The notes under the pieces were generated by a model that saw only the letters and a list, made by a program, of their open reading frames with translations, was not told the DNA's origin and searched no databases. A DNA stretch of 49,334 bases, from assembly GCA_015661205.1 (NCBI GenBank), contig JACVXV010000003.1, forward strand, positions 1 to 49,334, written 5' to 3'. Origin of the DNA: Candidatus Brocadiaceae bacterium (GTDB lineage: Bacteria > Planctomycetota > Brocadiia > Brocadiales > Brocadiaceae). Both the position numbers and the translations under genes were made by a program. Below, piece by piece: positions 14,943 through 26,003 of this stretch. Within the stretch, counting starts at the first letter, position 1. Each line of letters starts with the position of its first letter.

Positions 14943-16706
14943 ATGGCATTAGATCCCACCAAACATGCAGATTGGGAAATAGCAGAAGATTCCGAAGCAC
15001 GAATGAAAACGGTATACCAGTTGGCAGAGCAATTGGGATTGGAAAAGGAAGAACTGCTCCCCCATGGACATTACGTGGCAAAGGTTGACTTCAGCAGGGT
15101 GTTAAAAAGAATTGGAAATAGGCCTGATGGAAAATTTATTGACGTTACCGCCATTACACCTACCCCATTAGGAGAGGGAAAATCGACCACCACTATTGGA
15201 TTAGTACAAGGCTTGGGGAAAAGAGGCAAAAAAGTTGTTGGCGCTATCCGTCAACCTTCAGGCGGCCCAACCATGAATATCAAGGGATCTGCAGCAGGTG
15301 GCGGTCTTTCTCAGTGTATTCCGTTAACGCCTTTTTCTCTTGGATTGACTGGGGATATCAATGCCATCATCAATGCCCACAACCTGGGTATGGTTGCGCT
15401 TACTTCCCGGTTGCAGCATGAATCGAATTATGATGACGAACGGCTTGCAAAAAGTAATTTGAAGCGTCTCGACATCGACCCGGACAGGATAGAACTCAAG
15501 TGGATTATCGACTTTTGCGCGCAATCACTGAGGAAGATAATCATCGGTATCGGCAGCAAGATGGATGGCTATATGATGGAATCCGGGTTTGCTATTGCCG
15601 TGTCTTCCGAGCTTATGGCGATCCTTTCTGTGGCAAATGATTTAAAGGATATGCGTGAGCGGATAGGGAGAATGATTGTTGCTTATGACAAAAAAGGCAA
15701 ACCGGTGACAACTACCGATCTTGAAGTAGCAGGCGCGATGACGGCGTGGATGGCAAGCGCCATTAATCCAAATCTTATGCAAACAATCGAGGGACAGCCG
15801 GTATTTGTTCATGCGGGGCCATTTGCCAATATTGCTATTGGCCAGTCCTCTATTATTGCAGACAGGATCGGCCTGAAGTTGGGCGATTACCATGTGACCG
15901 AATCGGGGTTCGGGGCAGATATCGGATTCGAAAAATTCTGGAATCTGAAATGCCGTTATTCCGGACATCGTCCCAATGCAGCGGTAATTGTTACCACCGT
16001 TCGCGCTATGAAATGCCACGGTGGCGCGCCGATTCCGGTGCCAGGGCGTCCATTGGATGCGTGCTACAAAGAAGAAAACGTTGGATGGGTGGAAAAAGGT
16101 ACGGCAAACCTTGTTCATCATATCGAAACGGTAAGGAAGTCTGGTATTAATCCTGTGGTTTGTATTAATCATTTCCATACGGATACGAAGGCAGAAATTG
16201 ATATAATTCGCAAGATAGCCGATGCGGCTGGAGCCCGTGTTGCCGTGTCGTATCACTGGCTAAAAGGCGGAGAAGGCGCCGTGGAGCTTGCTGATGCGGT
16301 AATTGACGCATGCAATCAACCAACGAATTTCAAGTTTCTTTATGAATTGAACGCCCCAATAAAGGACCGTATCGAAAAGATTGCAAAAGAGGTTTACGGC
16401 GCAGATGGCGTTGATTATACACCGGAGGCTACGAACAAGATCAAGGCGCTGGACAGCGACCCTGACGTTTCAAAAATGGGGATGTGCATGGTTAAGACGC
16501 ATCTTTCCATTACCGACAATCCAAACCTCAAAGGTGCTCCAAAGAACTGGAGGCTGCGTATTAAAGACGTATTGACCTTTAAAGGCGCAGGGTTTATTGT
16601 GCCGATGGCGGGGGATATTAAACTTATGCCGGGAACGAGCTCAGATCCCGCATTCCGCCGTGTAGACGTGGATGTTGAAACAGGAAAAGTCAAAGGGCTG
16701 TTCTAA
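14943..16706 (+). CDS. fhs: Formate-tetrahydrofolate ligase
   Basis: A 587-residue enzyme that makes 10-formyl-THF from formate, THF and ATP, the entry step of the methyl branch of the Wood-Ljungdahl pathway. The P-loop [16 protein letters not shown] is at 71-86; other family blocks are [31 protein letters not shown]-like [14 protein letters not shown], and [15 protein letters not shown]. The C-terminus holds [26 protein letters not shown] lies 8-14 bases before ATG. It stands alone, with its own promoter and terminator. Length is slightly above the usual ~560 because of an N-terminal extension, not a disruption. Presence fits acetyl-CoA-pathway CO2 fixation of anammox bacteria, though the enzyme is widespread. 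Confidence 0.97.
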   Translation: MALDPTKHADWEIAEDSEARMKTVYQLAEQLGLEKEELLPHGHYVAKVDFSRVLKRIGNRPDGKFIDVTAITPTPLGEGKSTTTIGLVQGLGKRGKKVVGAIRQPSGGPTMNIKGSAAGGGLSQCIPLTPFSLGLTGDINAIINAHNLGMVALTSRLQHESNYDDERLAKSNLKRLDIDPDRIELKWIIDFCAQSLRKIIIGIGSKMDGYMMESGFAIAVSSELMAILSVANDLKDMRERIGRMIVAYDKKGKPVTTTDLEVAGAMTAWMASAINPNLMQTIEGQPVFVHAGPFANIAIGQSSIIADRIGLKLGDYHVTESGFGADIGFEKFWNLKCRYSGHRPNAAVIVTTVRAMKCHGGAPIPVPGRPLDACYKEENVGWVEKGTANLVHHIETVRKSGINPVVCINHFHTDTKAEIDIIRKIADAAGARVAVSYHWLKGGEGAVELADAVIDACNQPTNFKFLYELNAPIKDRIEKIAKEVYGADGVDYTPEATNKIKALDSDPDVSKMGMCMVKTHLSITDNPNLKGAPKNWRLRIKDVLTFKGAGFIVPMAGDIKLMPGTSSDPAFRRVDVDVETGKVKGLF

Positions 16707-16835
16707 TGGACATGACGCTTACAGTTGGAGGCTGCTTTACAACGCTCACCATGATGGAAAGGCGAGTGTTAGCGTTGTGTGGAATACACACGGCGAAGTG
16801 GTCTGACTCAATTACCAATTAGAACTTTGCTTATC

Positions 16836-16873
16836 AAGAAGGCTGTTAAACGTAATGTTTTAACAGCCTTCTT
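16836..16873 (+). terminator. Terminator after fhs
   Basis: The stem AGAAGGCTGTTAAA (16837-16850) pairs with TTTAACAGCCTTCT (16859-16872) around an 8-base loop, followed by a T-rich stretch. It lies 130 bases after the fhs stop. Confidence 0.85.
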
Positions 16874-16904
16874 TCATTTTCATTTTGTCCCTTAAAACAT
16901 TGCC

Positions 16905-16934
16905 TTGACATAGCTATTCACATTTGCTTAGAAT
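16905..16934 (+). promoter_or_regulatory. Sigma-70-type promoter of secA
   Basis: Perfect TTGACA (16905-16910) and TAGAAT (16929-16934) are 18 bases apart. A start near 16941 gives a leader of about 90 bases, which contains two hairpins, before the secA ATG. Confidence 0.6.
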
Positions 16935-16947
16935 ACTTGAAATTGTT

Positions 16948-17002
16948 GTAGCGCGAAGAGCCTCTTCGCTCTCTATGGTAAATTTGCCAAAGGCCAAATT
17001 TA
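16948..17002 (+). promoter_or_regulatory. Two hairpins in the secA leader
   Basis: The first (16948-16973) is a copy of the GTAG-type palindrome found at 40840 and 45414 (AGCGCGAAGAG / CTCTTCGCTCT). The second (16979-17002) pairs TAAATTTG with CAAATTTA around a short GC-rich loop. Both fall between the putative promoter and the secA start. They may be only an inserted repeat, or may affect secA translation. Confidence 0.5.
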
Positions 17003-17031
17003 AAAATTAAAACAAAAGGCATTATTACATT

Positions 17032-19650
17032 ATGAGCTTTATAACGAAACTATTTGGAACATCAAATGACAGGATATTAAAAAGTATCCGGCCCATTGTG
17101 GCCCACATTAATTCACTTGAGCCTAAATTAATGACCTTAACGGAAGCTGAGTTGCGTAACAAGACGAATGAGTTTAAGGAGAGACTGGCAAAGGGAGAAA
17201 CGCTCAACGACGTCCTGCCGGAGGCGTTTGCCGTGGTCAGAGAAGCAAGCCGGAGGATACTCCTTGCCCCTAACGCCGATAGCCCTAACCGCACCATGCG
17301 CCACTTTGACGTGCAGCTTATCGGCGGTATGGTGTTGCACCAGGGGAAAATTGCTGAAATGGCAACGGGAGAAGGAAAGACCCTGGTTGCTACGCTGCCT
17401 GCTTATTTAAACGCCTTAACGGGCAAGGGCGTGCATATCGTTACGGTAAACGATTATCTTGCAAAGCGTGACCGGGACTGGATGTCCCCATTGTATGAAT
17501 ACCTGGGGTTAACCGCCGGGGCTATTCAGGCAAACCAGGATTATGAGAGTAAAAAGCAAGCTTATCTGTGTGACATCACCTACGGTACAAACAACGAATT
17601 TGGCTTTGACTATCTCCGTGACAATATGCGGATAAACAGGGAAGAGCAGGTTCAAATTAGCCGGGGATTGAATTATGCCATTGTCGATGAAGTGGATAGT
17701 ATTTTGGTTGACGAGGCGAGAACCCCGCTTATCATTTCAGGCCCCGCGGAAGAGTCCACAGAAAAATATTATATAGCAGACAAAGTTGCCGGGCAGTTAA
17801 AGGTTGGAAAGCACTTCGAGATAAAGGAAAAGGAGCGCGCTGCGCATCTGACCGAAGAAGGCACCGAAGAGGTGGAACGTCAGCTCAACGTAGATAGCCT
17901 TTATACCGGCGCAAATATGGAATGGCCGCACTATATTGAACAAGCGCTTCGGGCGCATCACCTTTTCAAAAAGGACAGGGACTATATCGTTCAGGATGGT
18001 GAAGTTATCATTGTGGATGAATTTACCGGACGTTTGATGACCGGACGCGTGTGGAGTGATGGTTTACACCAGGCTGCACAAGCAAAAGAGCGCCTGCGCA
18101 TAAAAGAGGAAAATCAGACACTGGCCACCATAACGCTCCAAAATTTCTATCGTTTATATAAGAAACTGGCCGGGATGACGGGTACTGCGATGACGGAAGC
18201 CGTGGAATTCGATAAAATATATAAGCTCGAAGTCGTTACCATCCCGACAAACAAACCCATGAGCCGCACCAATTTCCCGGACCGCGTTTACCGGACGGAA
18301 AAAGAAAAATATGACGCCGTCATCCAGGAAATTGTTGAAATACATAAAGTAGGCAGGCCGATACTTGTTGGAACGGTTTCTATTGAGAAATCTGAATTTC
18401 TTAGTGAGAAGCTCATGAGAGAAGGCGTTGAACATGAGGTGTTAAACGCAAAACAGCACGAGAAGGAAGCGCACATTGTCTCAAAGGCGGGCCAGCGTGG
18501 AAACGTTACCATCGCAACGAACATGGCCGGACGCGGCACCGACATTGTCCTCGGTGAGGGAGTTGCCGCCATCGGCGGATTGCACATATTGGGAACGGAG
18601 AGGCACGAGGCGCGCCGTATTGACAACCAGCTTCGTGGCCGCGCAGCCCGACAGGGCGATCCGGGTTCTTCCCGTTTTTATGTGTCCCTGCAGGATGATC
18701 TCATGCGTATCTTTGCCTCTGAACGGATAAGTTCGCTTCTCAAAAGATTTGGTATGGAAGACGGCATGGCCATTGAGCATTCGATGGTCTCAAGGTCTAT
18801 CGAACGCGCCCAAAAAAAGGTAGAGGCGCACAACTTCGAGATACGTAAACACCTGCTTGATTATGACGAGGTTATGGACCAGCAGAGAAAAACCATATAT
18901 TCGTTGCGGCAGGACGTACTTGAAGGCAAGAACCTGCGTGAATACATTACCAGGATGATTGATGATTGTATAGAGGAAATGGTGGCAGTAGCCTTTGATA
19001 CAAAGCATCGCACTGAAGAGGAAGAGCCGTTCGACATCGCCTCGTGGTTTAAGCTAAAGTTTGGGTTGGAAATTGATTTAAATGAGGTTACGGATAAGAC
19101 GCGCGGCAACGTGGAAGCACATTTGAAGAAAAAGGCTATGGACGCCTACGAAGCGAAAAAAGCCCTTCTTGGCGAAGAAGGGGTGGAAAAAATCGCCCAG
19201 ATTCTTTTATTGGAAAAAATAGACACCAAGTGGAAGGATCACCTCTATGCAATGGACCACCTGAGGTCCGGCATCGGTCTCCGGGGTTATGCGCAGATAG
19301 ACCCTAAGATTGAATACAAAAGAGAAGCGTTGGGCATGTTTGAATGCATGAATTTGGCCATACGGGACGAGGTGACGGACCTCATATTTAAGTTGCAATT
19401 GGTAAAAGACGAGGAAAAAAAGGATATCTGGCATCCGGAGCAGTTCGTCCATCAGGAAGTTTCAGGGCTGGAAAAGATACACGAATCTCCTGCCGCGATC
19501 AGCACAGAGAGCGGGACTGTGGAGAATTCACCGTCAAAGCCTGCTCCGAAACTAGACCCGATTAAGGCTGGCGTTAAGGTCGGTAGAAATCAGCCCTGTA
19601 TTTGCGGCAGCGGCAAGAAATTCAAGCAGTGCTGCGGCAGGACGGGATAA
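17032..19650 (+). CDS. secA: Preprotein translocase ATPase SecA
   Basis: An 872-residue motor that drives unfolded preproteins through SecYEG. Walker A ATGEGKT is at 111-117 and the DEAD-type box in YAIVDEVDSILVDEARTPLIISG. The preprotein-binding region, second nucleotide-binding fold (TNMAGRGTDIVLGEGV, RGRAARQGDPGSS) and helical scaffold (KWKDHLYAMDHLRSGIGLRGYAQ) follow in order. The last 23 residues (VGRNQPCICGSGKKFKQCC) form the zinc-binding SEC-C motif that contacts SecB or ribosomes. Only a weak AAAGG ribosome-binding site precedes the ATG. Complete, with no insertion compared with the standard protein. Confidence 0.98.
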   Translation: MSFITKLFGTSNDRILKSIRPIVAHINSLEPKLMTLTEAELRNKTNEFKERLAKGETLNDVLPEAFAVVREASRRILLAPNADSPNRTMRHFDVQLIGGMVLHQGKIAEMATGEGKTLVATLPAYLNALTGKGVHIVTVNDYLAKRDRDWMSPLYEYLGLTAGAIQANQDYESKKQAYLCDITYGTNNEFGFDYLRDNMRINREEQVQISRGLNYAIVDEVDSILVDEARTPLIISGPAEESTEKYYIADKVAGQLKVGKHFEIKEKERAAHLTEEGTEEVERQLNVDSLYTGANMEWPHYIEQALRAHHLFKKDRDYIVQDGEVIIVDEFTGRLMTGRVWSDGLHQAAQAKERLRIKEENQTLATITLQNFYRLYKKLAGMTGTAMTEAVEFDKIYKLEVVTIPTNKPMSRTNFPDRVYRTEKEKYDAVIQEIVEIHKVGRPILVGTVSIEKSEFLSEKLMREGVEHEVLNAKQHEKEAHIVSKAGQRGNVTIATNMAGRGTDIVLGEGVAAIGGLHILGTERHEARRIDNQLRGRAARQGDPGSSRFYVSLQDDLMRIFASERISSLLKRFGMEDGMAIEHSMVSRSIERAQKKVEAHNFEIRKHLLDYDEVMDQQRKTIYSLRQDVLEGKNLREYITRMIDDCIEEMVAVAFDTKHRTEEEEPFDIASWFKLKFGLEIDLNEVTDKTRGNVEAHLKKKAMDAYEAKKALLGEEGVEKIAQILLLEKIDTKWKDHLYAMDHLRSGIGLRGYAQIDPKIEYKREALGMFECMNLAIRDEVTDLIFKLQLVKDEEKKDIWHPEQFVHQEVSGLEKIHESPAAISTESGTVENSPSKPAPKLDPIKAGVKVGRNQPCICGSGKKFKQCCGRTG

Positions 19651-19737
19651 CTTCCAGGTTAATGATATCGGGCTTGATTATTCAGAGTTAGTTATTTCTA
19701 AAGTAAATTGATATTTGTAAATTGTGGTAAAAAAACT

Positions 19738-19772
19738 CATCAACAGGCCATCGATCTGATGGCCTGTTGATG
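19738..19772 (-). terminator. Strong hairpin between secA and waaA, U-tract on the minus strand
   Basis: A perfect 15-base stem (CATCAACAGGCCATC, complement 19758-19772) encloses a 5-base loop. The only T-run is on the minus strand (A7 at 19728-19734 on plus), so as an intrinsic terminator it would act leftward, against antisense transcription into secA. In the plus direction it lacks a T-tract but would still be a strong structure. Confidence 0.6.
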
Positions 19773-19812
19773 GACACAACTATATCTTGAAAACTTACCT
19801 ACACCCTTCAGC

Positions 19813-21147
19813 ATGTCCACCATTTTTGACGCTGCTTACGTAACAGCTCTTGCCGTAAGCTCACCATACCTTCTTCCAAAACTCTTATTGAGCAATCGCT
19901 TCCGCACGGGTCTGGCACAACGCCTGGGCCATATTGGTAATAGAAAAGAGAAGCGGCCTTGTGTTTGGATACACTGTGCCTCCGTTGGTGAGGTTATTAC
20001 GGTAAAAACACTTGTAAATTCTCTTGAAAAAGAGTTTAATAATTGGGATGTAGTGATATCCACCAATACCACCACCGGACAGGGAGTAGCAAGAAAGTAT
20101 TTTCCTAGAAAAGTTATCTTTTATTTTCCGCTGGATATTAGTTGGGTAGTTGAAAGATCTCTCGACGCCATACGGCCCGATTGTGTAATTTTGGCCGAGT
20201 TGGAGATATGGCCGAATTTCCTCATGGCGTTGGCGCGGCGGCGTGTTCCCGTGGCGCTGTTAAACGCCAGGATATCGGAAAAATCTATGAGATGGTACCG
20301 CGTGTTGAATAAAATATCACGCGGGTTCTTTGAAAGCCTGACAAAAAAAGAAAATGTTTTTTGCGCCAGAACGAAGGCAGACGCAGTCCGTCTTAAGGCC
20401 ATCGGCATAGCCGATGAACAGATATTCGTCACGGGGAATATGAAGTATGACAATATAGTAACTTCTGTCCTTGAAGACATAAAGGCGCGGTTACTGCATT
20501 TATTCGGAATAAAGAAAGAAGAGAAAATTTTTGTCTGCGGCAGCACCCATGAGGGTGAAGAGGCAATCATTCTCAGAATTTTTAAGCGGATTTCTTCCCA
20601 ATATCCTAATCTGAGACTGGCGTTGGCGCCGCGGCACATTGAGCGGTGCAATGACGTTGTCAGGCTGATAGAGTCCATGGGGCTAAAAGTGGCGAGAAAG
20701 ACCTTGCTCGATAAAGGTCTCTTTCCGGTAACGGCAGAAGAGCAAGGGCGTTTGCCGAGTCAAACGGTTATTCTTGTCGATACCCTGGGTGAATTGCAAA
20801 CAATATATAGCATCGCTGATTACGTATTTGTTGGAAGGAGCCTTGTGCCTCAAGGCGGCCAGAACATGATGGAGCCTGCGGGACTGGCAAAACCAGTCAT
20901 CATCGGCCCACATACGTTTAATTTTCATGAGGAGGTGCCGTTATTAAGAAACGCTAACGCCATCAAGATCGTTCAGGATGAAACGTCGTTTTTTGATAGT
21001 CTCACCTACTTACTTGAACATCAGGACGAGGCTTTGGAAATGGGTAAGAGGGCGCAGTTGGTAGTAGAGGAACAAAGGGGTGCTACGGAACGTAATTTGA
21101 ACGTGTTAAGAAAAACTTTATTAAAGGAGAGGATAGTATCTGTATGA
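19813..21147 (+). CDS. waaA: 3-deoxy-D-manno-octulosonic acid transferase (Kdo transferase)
   Basis: A 444-residue inner-membrane GT-B glycosyltransferase that moves Kdo from CMP-Kdo onto the lipid A precursor. Hallmarks: [12 protein letters not shown] (acceptor-side Gly/Glu loop), [43 protein letters not shown], and the donor site [29 protein letters not shown]. The N-terminus has a short hydrophobic helix ([16 protein letters not shown]). No clear ribosome-binding site is seen before ATG 19813. The gene ends in an ATGA overlap with metK, so they are cotranslated. Its presence implies a lipid A-containing outer membrane. Confidence 0.94.
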   Translation: MSTIFDAAYVTALAVSSPYLLPKLLLSNRFRTGLAQRLGHIGNRKEKRPCVWIHCASVGEVITVKTLVNSLEKEFNNWDVVISTNTTTGQGVARKYFPRKVIFYFPLDISWVVERSLDAIRPDCVILAELEIWPNFLMALARRRVPVALLNARISEKSMRWYRVLNKISRGFFESLTKKENVFCARTKADAVRLKAIGIADEQIFVTGNMKYDNIVTSVLEDIKARLLHLFGIKKEEKIFVCGSTHEGEEAIILRIFKRISSQYPNLRLALAPRHIERCNDVVRLIESMGLKVARKTLLDKGLFPVTAEEQGRLPSQTVILVDTLGELQTIYSIADYVFVGRSLVPQGGQNMMEPAGLAKPVIIGPHTFNFHEEVPLLRNANAIKIVQDETSFFDSLTYLLEHQDEALEMGKRAQLVVEEQRGATERNLNVLRKTLLKERIVSV

Positions 21148-22310
21148 AGAAAGGTAGGCATTTATTTACTTCAGAATCAGTAGCTATGGGTCATCCGGAC
21201 AAGATTGCCGATCAGATATCTGATGCGGTACTGGACGCCATGCTTGCGCAGGACCCTATGAGCAGGGTTGCATGTGAAACGTTGGTGACGACGGGAATCG
21301 CCTTCGTTGCCGGTGAATTCACCACAAAGGCAAACGTAAATATTCCTGATATTGTAAGGAGTACGATAAAGGAGATTGGATATACCGACGCTTCTATGGG
21401 ATTTGATTACAACACCTGTGCCGTTCTTACGAGCATAGGCAAGCAATCGCCGGATATCTCACAGGGTGTTAGCGGTGAAGGTCTTTACAAGGAAGAAGGC
21501 GCCGGTGATCAGGGTATGATGTTTGGCTACGCTTGCAACGATACGCCTGAGCTGATGCCGCTTCCTATCATGCTCGCGCACAGGATTATCATAAAGCACG
21601 CTGAGTTGAGGCAAAAGGGAGTGATCAAGTATCTGCGGCCTGATGCAAAGTCGCAGGTAACCGTTGAATATCAGGACAACAAGCCCATAAGGGTGCATAC
21701 GGTTGTCGTTTCAACGCAGCATTCCCCTGATGTAAAACATGAAACGATCAAGGCGGATATGATAGAAAAGGTTATCAAGCAGGTGGTTCCGGCGAATTTG
21801 TTGGACAGCAATACAATTTATCATATCAACCCAACGGGACGCTTTGTGATCGGCGGTCCCCAGGGGGATTGCGGGTTGACGGGGAGGAAGATCATCGTGG
21901 ACACTTACGGCGGATGGGGACGTCACGGCGGCGGCGCTTTTTCGGGGAAAGACCCAACGAAGGTTGACCGCAGCGCCTGTTATGCAGCCAGACACGTTGC
22001 AAAGAATGTTGTGGCTTCTGGTCTGGCCGACCGGTGTGAGGCTCAGGTGGCTTATGCCATTGGTGTGGCAAAACCCCTGGCCGTCAACATTACAACCGAA
22101 GGCACCGGTAAGATACCTGATGAAAAACTTACGCAGATTTGCGAAACGGTTTTCGACATGACCCCCAGCGGTATCATCAAGCGGTTGAATCTGAGAAGGC
22201 CTATTTACAAGATTACGGCCCGGCATGGTCATTTCGGACGTTCAGAGGATACCTTTACCTGGGAAAAGACGGACATGGTTGACGCCCTGCGAAAGGCGGC
22301 TGGTGTTTAA
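21144..22310 (+). CDS. metK: S-adenosylmethionine synthetase
   Basis: A 388-residue enzyme making SAM from methionine and ATP. Family motifs: [23 protein letters not shown] (ATP/metal site), [12 protein letters not shown] (methionine loop), and [17 protein letters not shown] (triphosphate-binding P-loop-like motif). The C-terminus [23 protein letters not shown] is complete. It overlaps waaA by ATGA and has AAAGGAGAGG about 13 bases upstream. With ahcY about 0.9 kb downstream it covers two steps of the activated-methyl cycle; these two genes are separated by a stretch of toxin-antitoxin debris. No SAM riboswitch is visible. Confidence 0.97.
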   Translation: MKKGRHLFTSESVAMGHPDKIADQISDAVLDAMLAQDPMSRVACETLVTTGIAFVAGEFTTKANVNIPDIVRSTIKEIGYTDASMGFDYNTCAVLTSIGKQSPDISQGVSGEGLYKEEGAGDQGMMFGYACNDTPELMPLPIMLAHRIIIKHAELRQKGVIKYLRPDAKSQVTVEYQDNKPIRVHTVVVSTQHSPDVKHETIKADMIEKVIKQVVPANLLDSNTIYHINPTGRFVIGGPQGDCGLTGRKIIVDTYGGWGRHGGGAFSGKDPTKVDRSACYAARHVAKNVVASGLADRCEAQVAYAIGVAKPLAVNITTEGTGKIPDEKLTQICETVFDMTPSGIIKRLNLRRPIYKITARHGHFGRSEDTFTWEKTDMVDALRKAAGV

Positions 22311-22451
22311 ACCGTAATATATGGTTCATCACCACTGAGACCACAAAGAACGCAAGGAAAGTAAATACCTGAAGAGCTAGAGGTTGGAGGAGAGACGCAA
22401 AATCCAACTTCTAGCTTTCAGTGCTTATGCGTTTTTCGATGCGTGTCAATC
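22311..22451. other. Non-coding stretch with inverted repeat after metK
   Basis: A decayed ACCACTGAGACCACA-type repeat follows the metK stop. Then AGCTAGAGGTTGGA (22375-22388) pairs, with one mismatch, with TCCAACTTCTAGCT (22403-22416). No T-tract follows, so it is not a clear intrinsic terminator. Confidence 0.5.
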
Positions 22452-22583
22452 TATCACAGAGATTTAGGTTTGTCCTGCATTCTAAAAGAGGATGCTATTG
22501 AAAATATAAAAGACGCTATTAAGGCGTGTCTGGAGGCATTAGATAAGGATTTGGTAACGCAGTTTAAAAAACTTTTGGAATAA
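22452..22583 (+). pseudogene. HicB-like antitoxin remnant
   Basis: The frame reads YHRDLGLSC, then LKEDAIENIKDAIKACLEAL and a short charged tail before TAA. This is the DLGL...EEAIENIKEAI pattern of HicB/UPF0150 proteins, minus the first beta-strands and a start codon. About half a HicB domain remains and no HicA toxin is next to it. Confidence 0.55.
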
Positions 22584-22684
22584 TTCCGGCGGGTTCAGGC
22601 TTGCAGCCAGAACCCTGATTTTTTGTGGGACAAAAACGTGTCGCTGCTAACAATGCGTTCACAAAATAAAAAGGTGTGGTTTAA

Positions 22685-23086
22685 GTGCTGACAAAGGACA
22701 CCATACTCAACAAAGATTATGAAAGGTTAATGAGCCTTATTGGGGCGGATATAATATTTCTGTTCGGCTCTGTCCTTACGGAAAATTTCCGTGCTGACAG
22801 CGATATCGATATCGGCGTTTATTTTGAAAACAGTACCTATGACAAAAATAGTATTTATGATGCCGTAATGGATTTTTTCAAAACCGAGCAGATAGATGTT
22901 GCCTTTTTAAACGAAGCCGCCCCTTTGCTGTTATACCAGATTGTAAAAAAAGGAAAGCCCACGGCCTATAAGAACTACAAGGCTCTGGTGGAATTCCGGC
23001 TTCGATGCCTGAGGCATTACTGGGAGACAAAAAAGTTTAGAAAATTGAAGGAACAGGTATTGAGAAAAGCATTAAAAAGACTATAG
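22685..23086 (+). CDS. MntA-type nucleotidyltransferase, orphan antitoxin
   Basis: A 133-residue protein beginning with GTG. The nucleotidyltransferase motif is FLFGSVLTENFRADSDIDIG (GS about 28-29, D-x-D about 41-43), with a third Asp in QIDVAFLNEA. Such MntA proteins AMPylate and silence a HepT (HEPN) RNase toxin encoded next to them. No HepT gene follows: the 92 bases to ahcY are non-coding. It is therefore an orphan antitoxin, or it acts on a HEPN protein elsewhere. It sits between metK and ahcY. Confidence 0.78.
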   Translation: MLTKDTILNKDYERLMSLIGADIIFLFGSVLTENFRADSDIDIGVYFENSTYDKNSIYDAVMDFFKTEQIDVAFLNEAAPLLLYQIVKKGKPTAYKNYKALVEFRLRCLRHYWETKKFRKLKEQVLRKALKRL

Positions 23087-23163
23087 AAAGGCACGGATGG
23101 ACTGGCTTTCAGAAGACAAAGAAATTTATTGATAAGTTTTAGTGTGTGATATAGTTTATTTAG

Positions 23164-24438
<1,275 letters not shown>

Positions 24439-24512
24439 GAGTTTTTTTTGATTTAAATTGTGAACGCCAATTGTTGCAGTATGCCTTTGGCGATCATTCG
24501 TTGCTGCCTAAT

Positions 24513-24582
24513 GTAGAGACGCGTCACCATGCGTCTCTACAAAGGCTTGAAATTCGTAGGGCAAGGCTTCAGCCTTGCTCCT
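24513..24582. repeat. Two GTAG-type palindromic repeats
   Basis: GTAGAGACGCGTC...GCGTCTCTAC (24513-24540) and GTAGGGCAAGGCTT...AGCCTTGCTC (24556-24582) are adjacent hairpins in the gap between ahcY and the DUF1015 gene. They belong to a loose family starting GTAG and ending CTAC seen throughout the window. Confidence 0.75.
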
Positions 24583-24686
24583 CCATGCGCAAACAAGCAA
24601 ACCCGTGGGTTTGCCATATACGAAAAGACCTTTTTGCTAACATCGTCAACATTTTATTGGGAAGATACTAATACTATTAAACTACT

Positions 24687-26003
24687 ATGGCCATTATAAA
24701 ACCTTTCAGAGGACTACGATACAATCAGGACATTATTGCAGACGTTTCGGCCGTTGTAACGCCGCCGTACGATGTTATTTCACCCCAGGAGCAAGAACGG
24801 TATTATCAGATGCATCCTAATAATATCATTCGTTTGGATCTGGGGAAAGACCTATCCGGCGATACGGAAAATGAAAATAAATATACCCGTGCCGCGGAAA
24901 TATTCAACACCTGGAAGAAAAATGGGGTGTTGAAACAGGAAGACGCCCCGGCAATCTACGTGTATGAGCAGGAATTCTTCGTGGATAACCAATGGTTTGT
25001 CCGCAGGGGTTTTCTTTCCCAGGTAAAGCTCGAACCGTTTGACAAGGGATATATCTACCCGCACGAGCAAACACTTCCCGGACCGAAGGCCGACCGCTTG
25101 AAACTCACGCAATCGTGCCAGGCCAACCTCAGCTCTATCTTCGCGCTTTTCCCCGACGAAAATAACACCGTCGATACCTATTTAACAACGCTGACTGCCA
25201 CAAAACCGGCGATGAGTTTTGTTGATGACACCGGGGTAAAGAACAGACTTTGGGTAATAAAGGAAAAAAAGGCCGTCGATACCCTCGTTACCCTCATGAA
25301 AGAAAAGCCGCTTTTTATCGCAGACGGGCATCACCGCTATGAGACTTCGTTGGTTTACAAAGAGCAAATGCGCAAGGAAAACGGCAAGTTGAAAGACGAT
25401 ATGCCTTTTGATTATGTGATGATGGTATGTGTTTCTATGAGCAACCCCGGCTTAAAAATCCTCCCGGCGCACCGGTTGTTGCGGAATATTGACGAACGCT
25501 GCTTCGAGCGGATTATCCCAACACTCAAAGAATCTTTTCATGTTGAACCATTGGATAAAGGGTGCAAGGTGGAGGATTTCATGTCGAGGCTTAACGGTGA
25601 AATCAGCGGTAATGCCTTCGTAATGTACGTCGGCAAGACGGACGCCTATTATAAATTGCGGTTAATTAATCCAAAGTCGCTGGACGCCGTATTTTCCAAT
25701 ACCCATCCGGAATGGAAGAGTCTGGACGCTGGCATTCTTCATGGTTTGATTATCAACAAAATTTTGGGCATAACTTCCAATGATGTATCCCTGAAAAATT
25801 ACGTGAAATACGTAAAGGAAGAAACAGAAGCCGTTTCCCTGGTACGTTCGGGCGAGTACCAATTGGCCTTCTTTCTCAGACCCACCCGTATTGAGCAGGT
25901 AAGGGAAATTGCAGAGGCGCGCAAGGTAATGCCACCCAAATCAACGTACTTCTATCCCAAGCTAATTACCGGTATCGTCATCAACAGCTTACGTGACGCA
26001 TAA
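24687..26003 (+). CDS. DUF1015 family protein (possible SerK-like kinase)
   Basis: A 438-residue member of DUF1015. The N-terminus KPFRGLRYNQDIIADVSAVVTPPYDVIS is the family signature, followed by NIIRLDLGKD, GFLSQVKLEPF, and IADGHHRYETSLVYKEQM in the middle. The ParB-like fold and the DGHHR motif relate it to ADP-dependent serine kinases, but the reaction here is unproven. Its stop overlaps the start of the corrinoid protein gene (TAATG), so the two are coupled. In some anaerobes DUF1015 genes occur near one-carbon genes, which suits this context. No clear ribosome-binding site precedes ATG. Confidence 0.85.
   Translation: MAIIKPFRGLRYNQDIIADVSAVVTPPYDVISPQEQERYYQMHPNNIIRLDLGKDLSGDTENENKYTRAAEIFNTWKKNGVLKQEDAPAIYVYEQEFFVDNQWFVRRGFLSQVKLEPFDKGYIYPHEQTLPGPKADRLKLTQSCQANLSSIFALFPDENNTVDTYLTTLTATKPAMSFVDDTGVKNRLWVIKEKKAVDTLVTLMKEKPLFIADGHHRYETSLVYKEQMRKENGKLKDDMPFDYVMMVCVSMSNPGLKILPAHRLLRNIDERCFERIIPTLKESFHVEPLDKGCKVEDFMSRLNGEISGNAFVMYVGKTDAYYKLRLINPKSLDAVFSNTHPEWKSLDAGILHGLIINKILGITSNDVSLKNYVKYVKEETEAVSLVRSGEYQLAFFLRPTRIEQVREIAEARKVMPPKSTYFYPKLITGIVINSLRDA

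Noticed and set aside
15642-16256. Long minus-strand frame inside fhs
   Set aside because: Shadow of a strongly coding region with biased codon use; its translation has no recognisable domain.
20121-20678. 185-codon minus-strand frame inside waaA
   Set aside because: Antisense shadow of the Kdo transferase gene; no ribosome-binding site and low-complexity Ser/Arg composition.
23135-23155. Promoter for ahcY (TTGATA/TATAGT)
   Set aside because: The spacing is only 15 bases and the region is AT-rich, so a chance match is likely.
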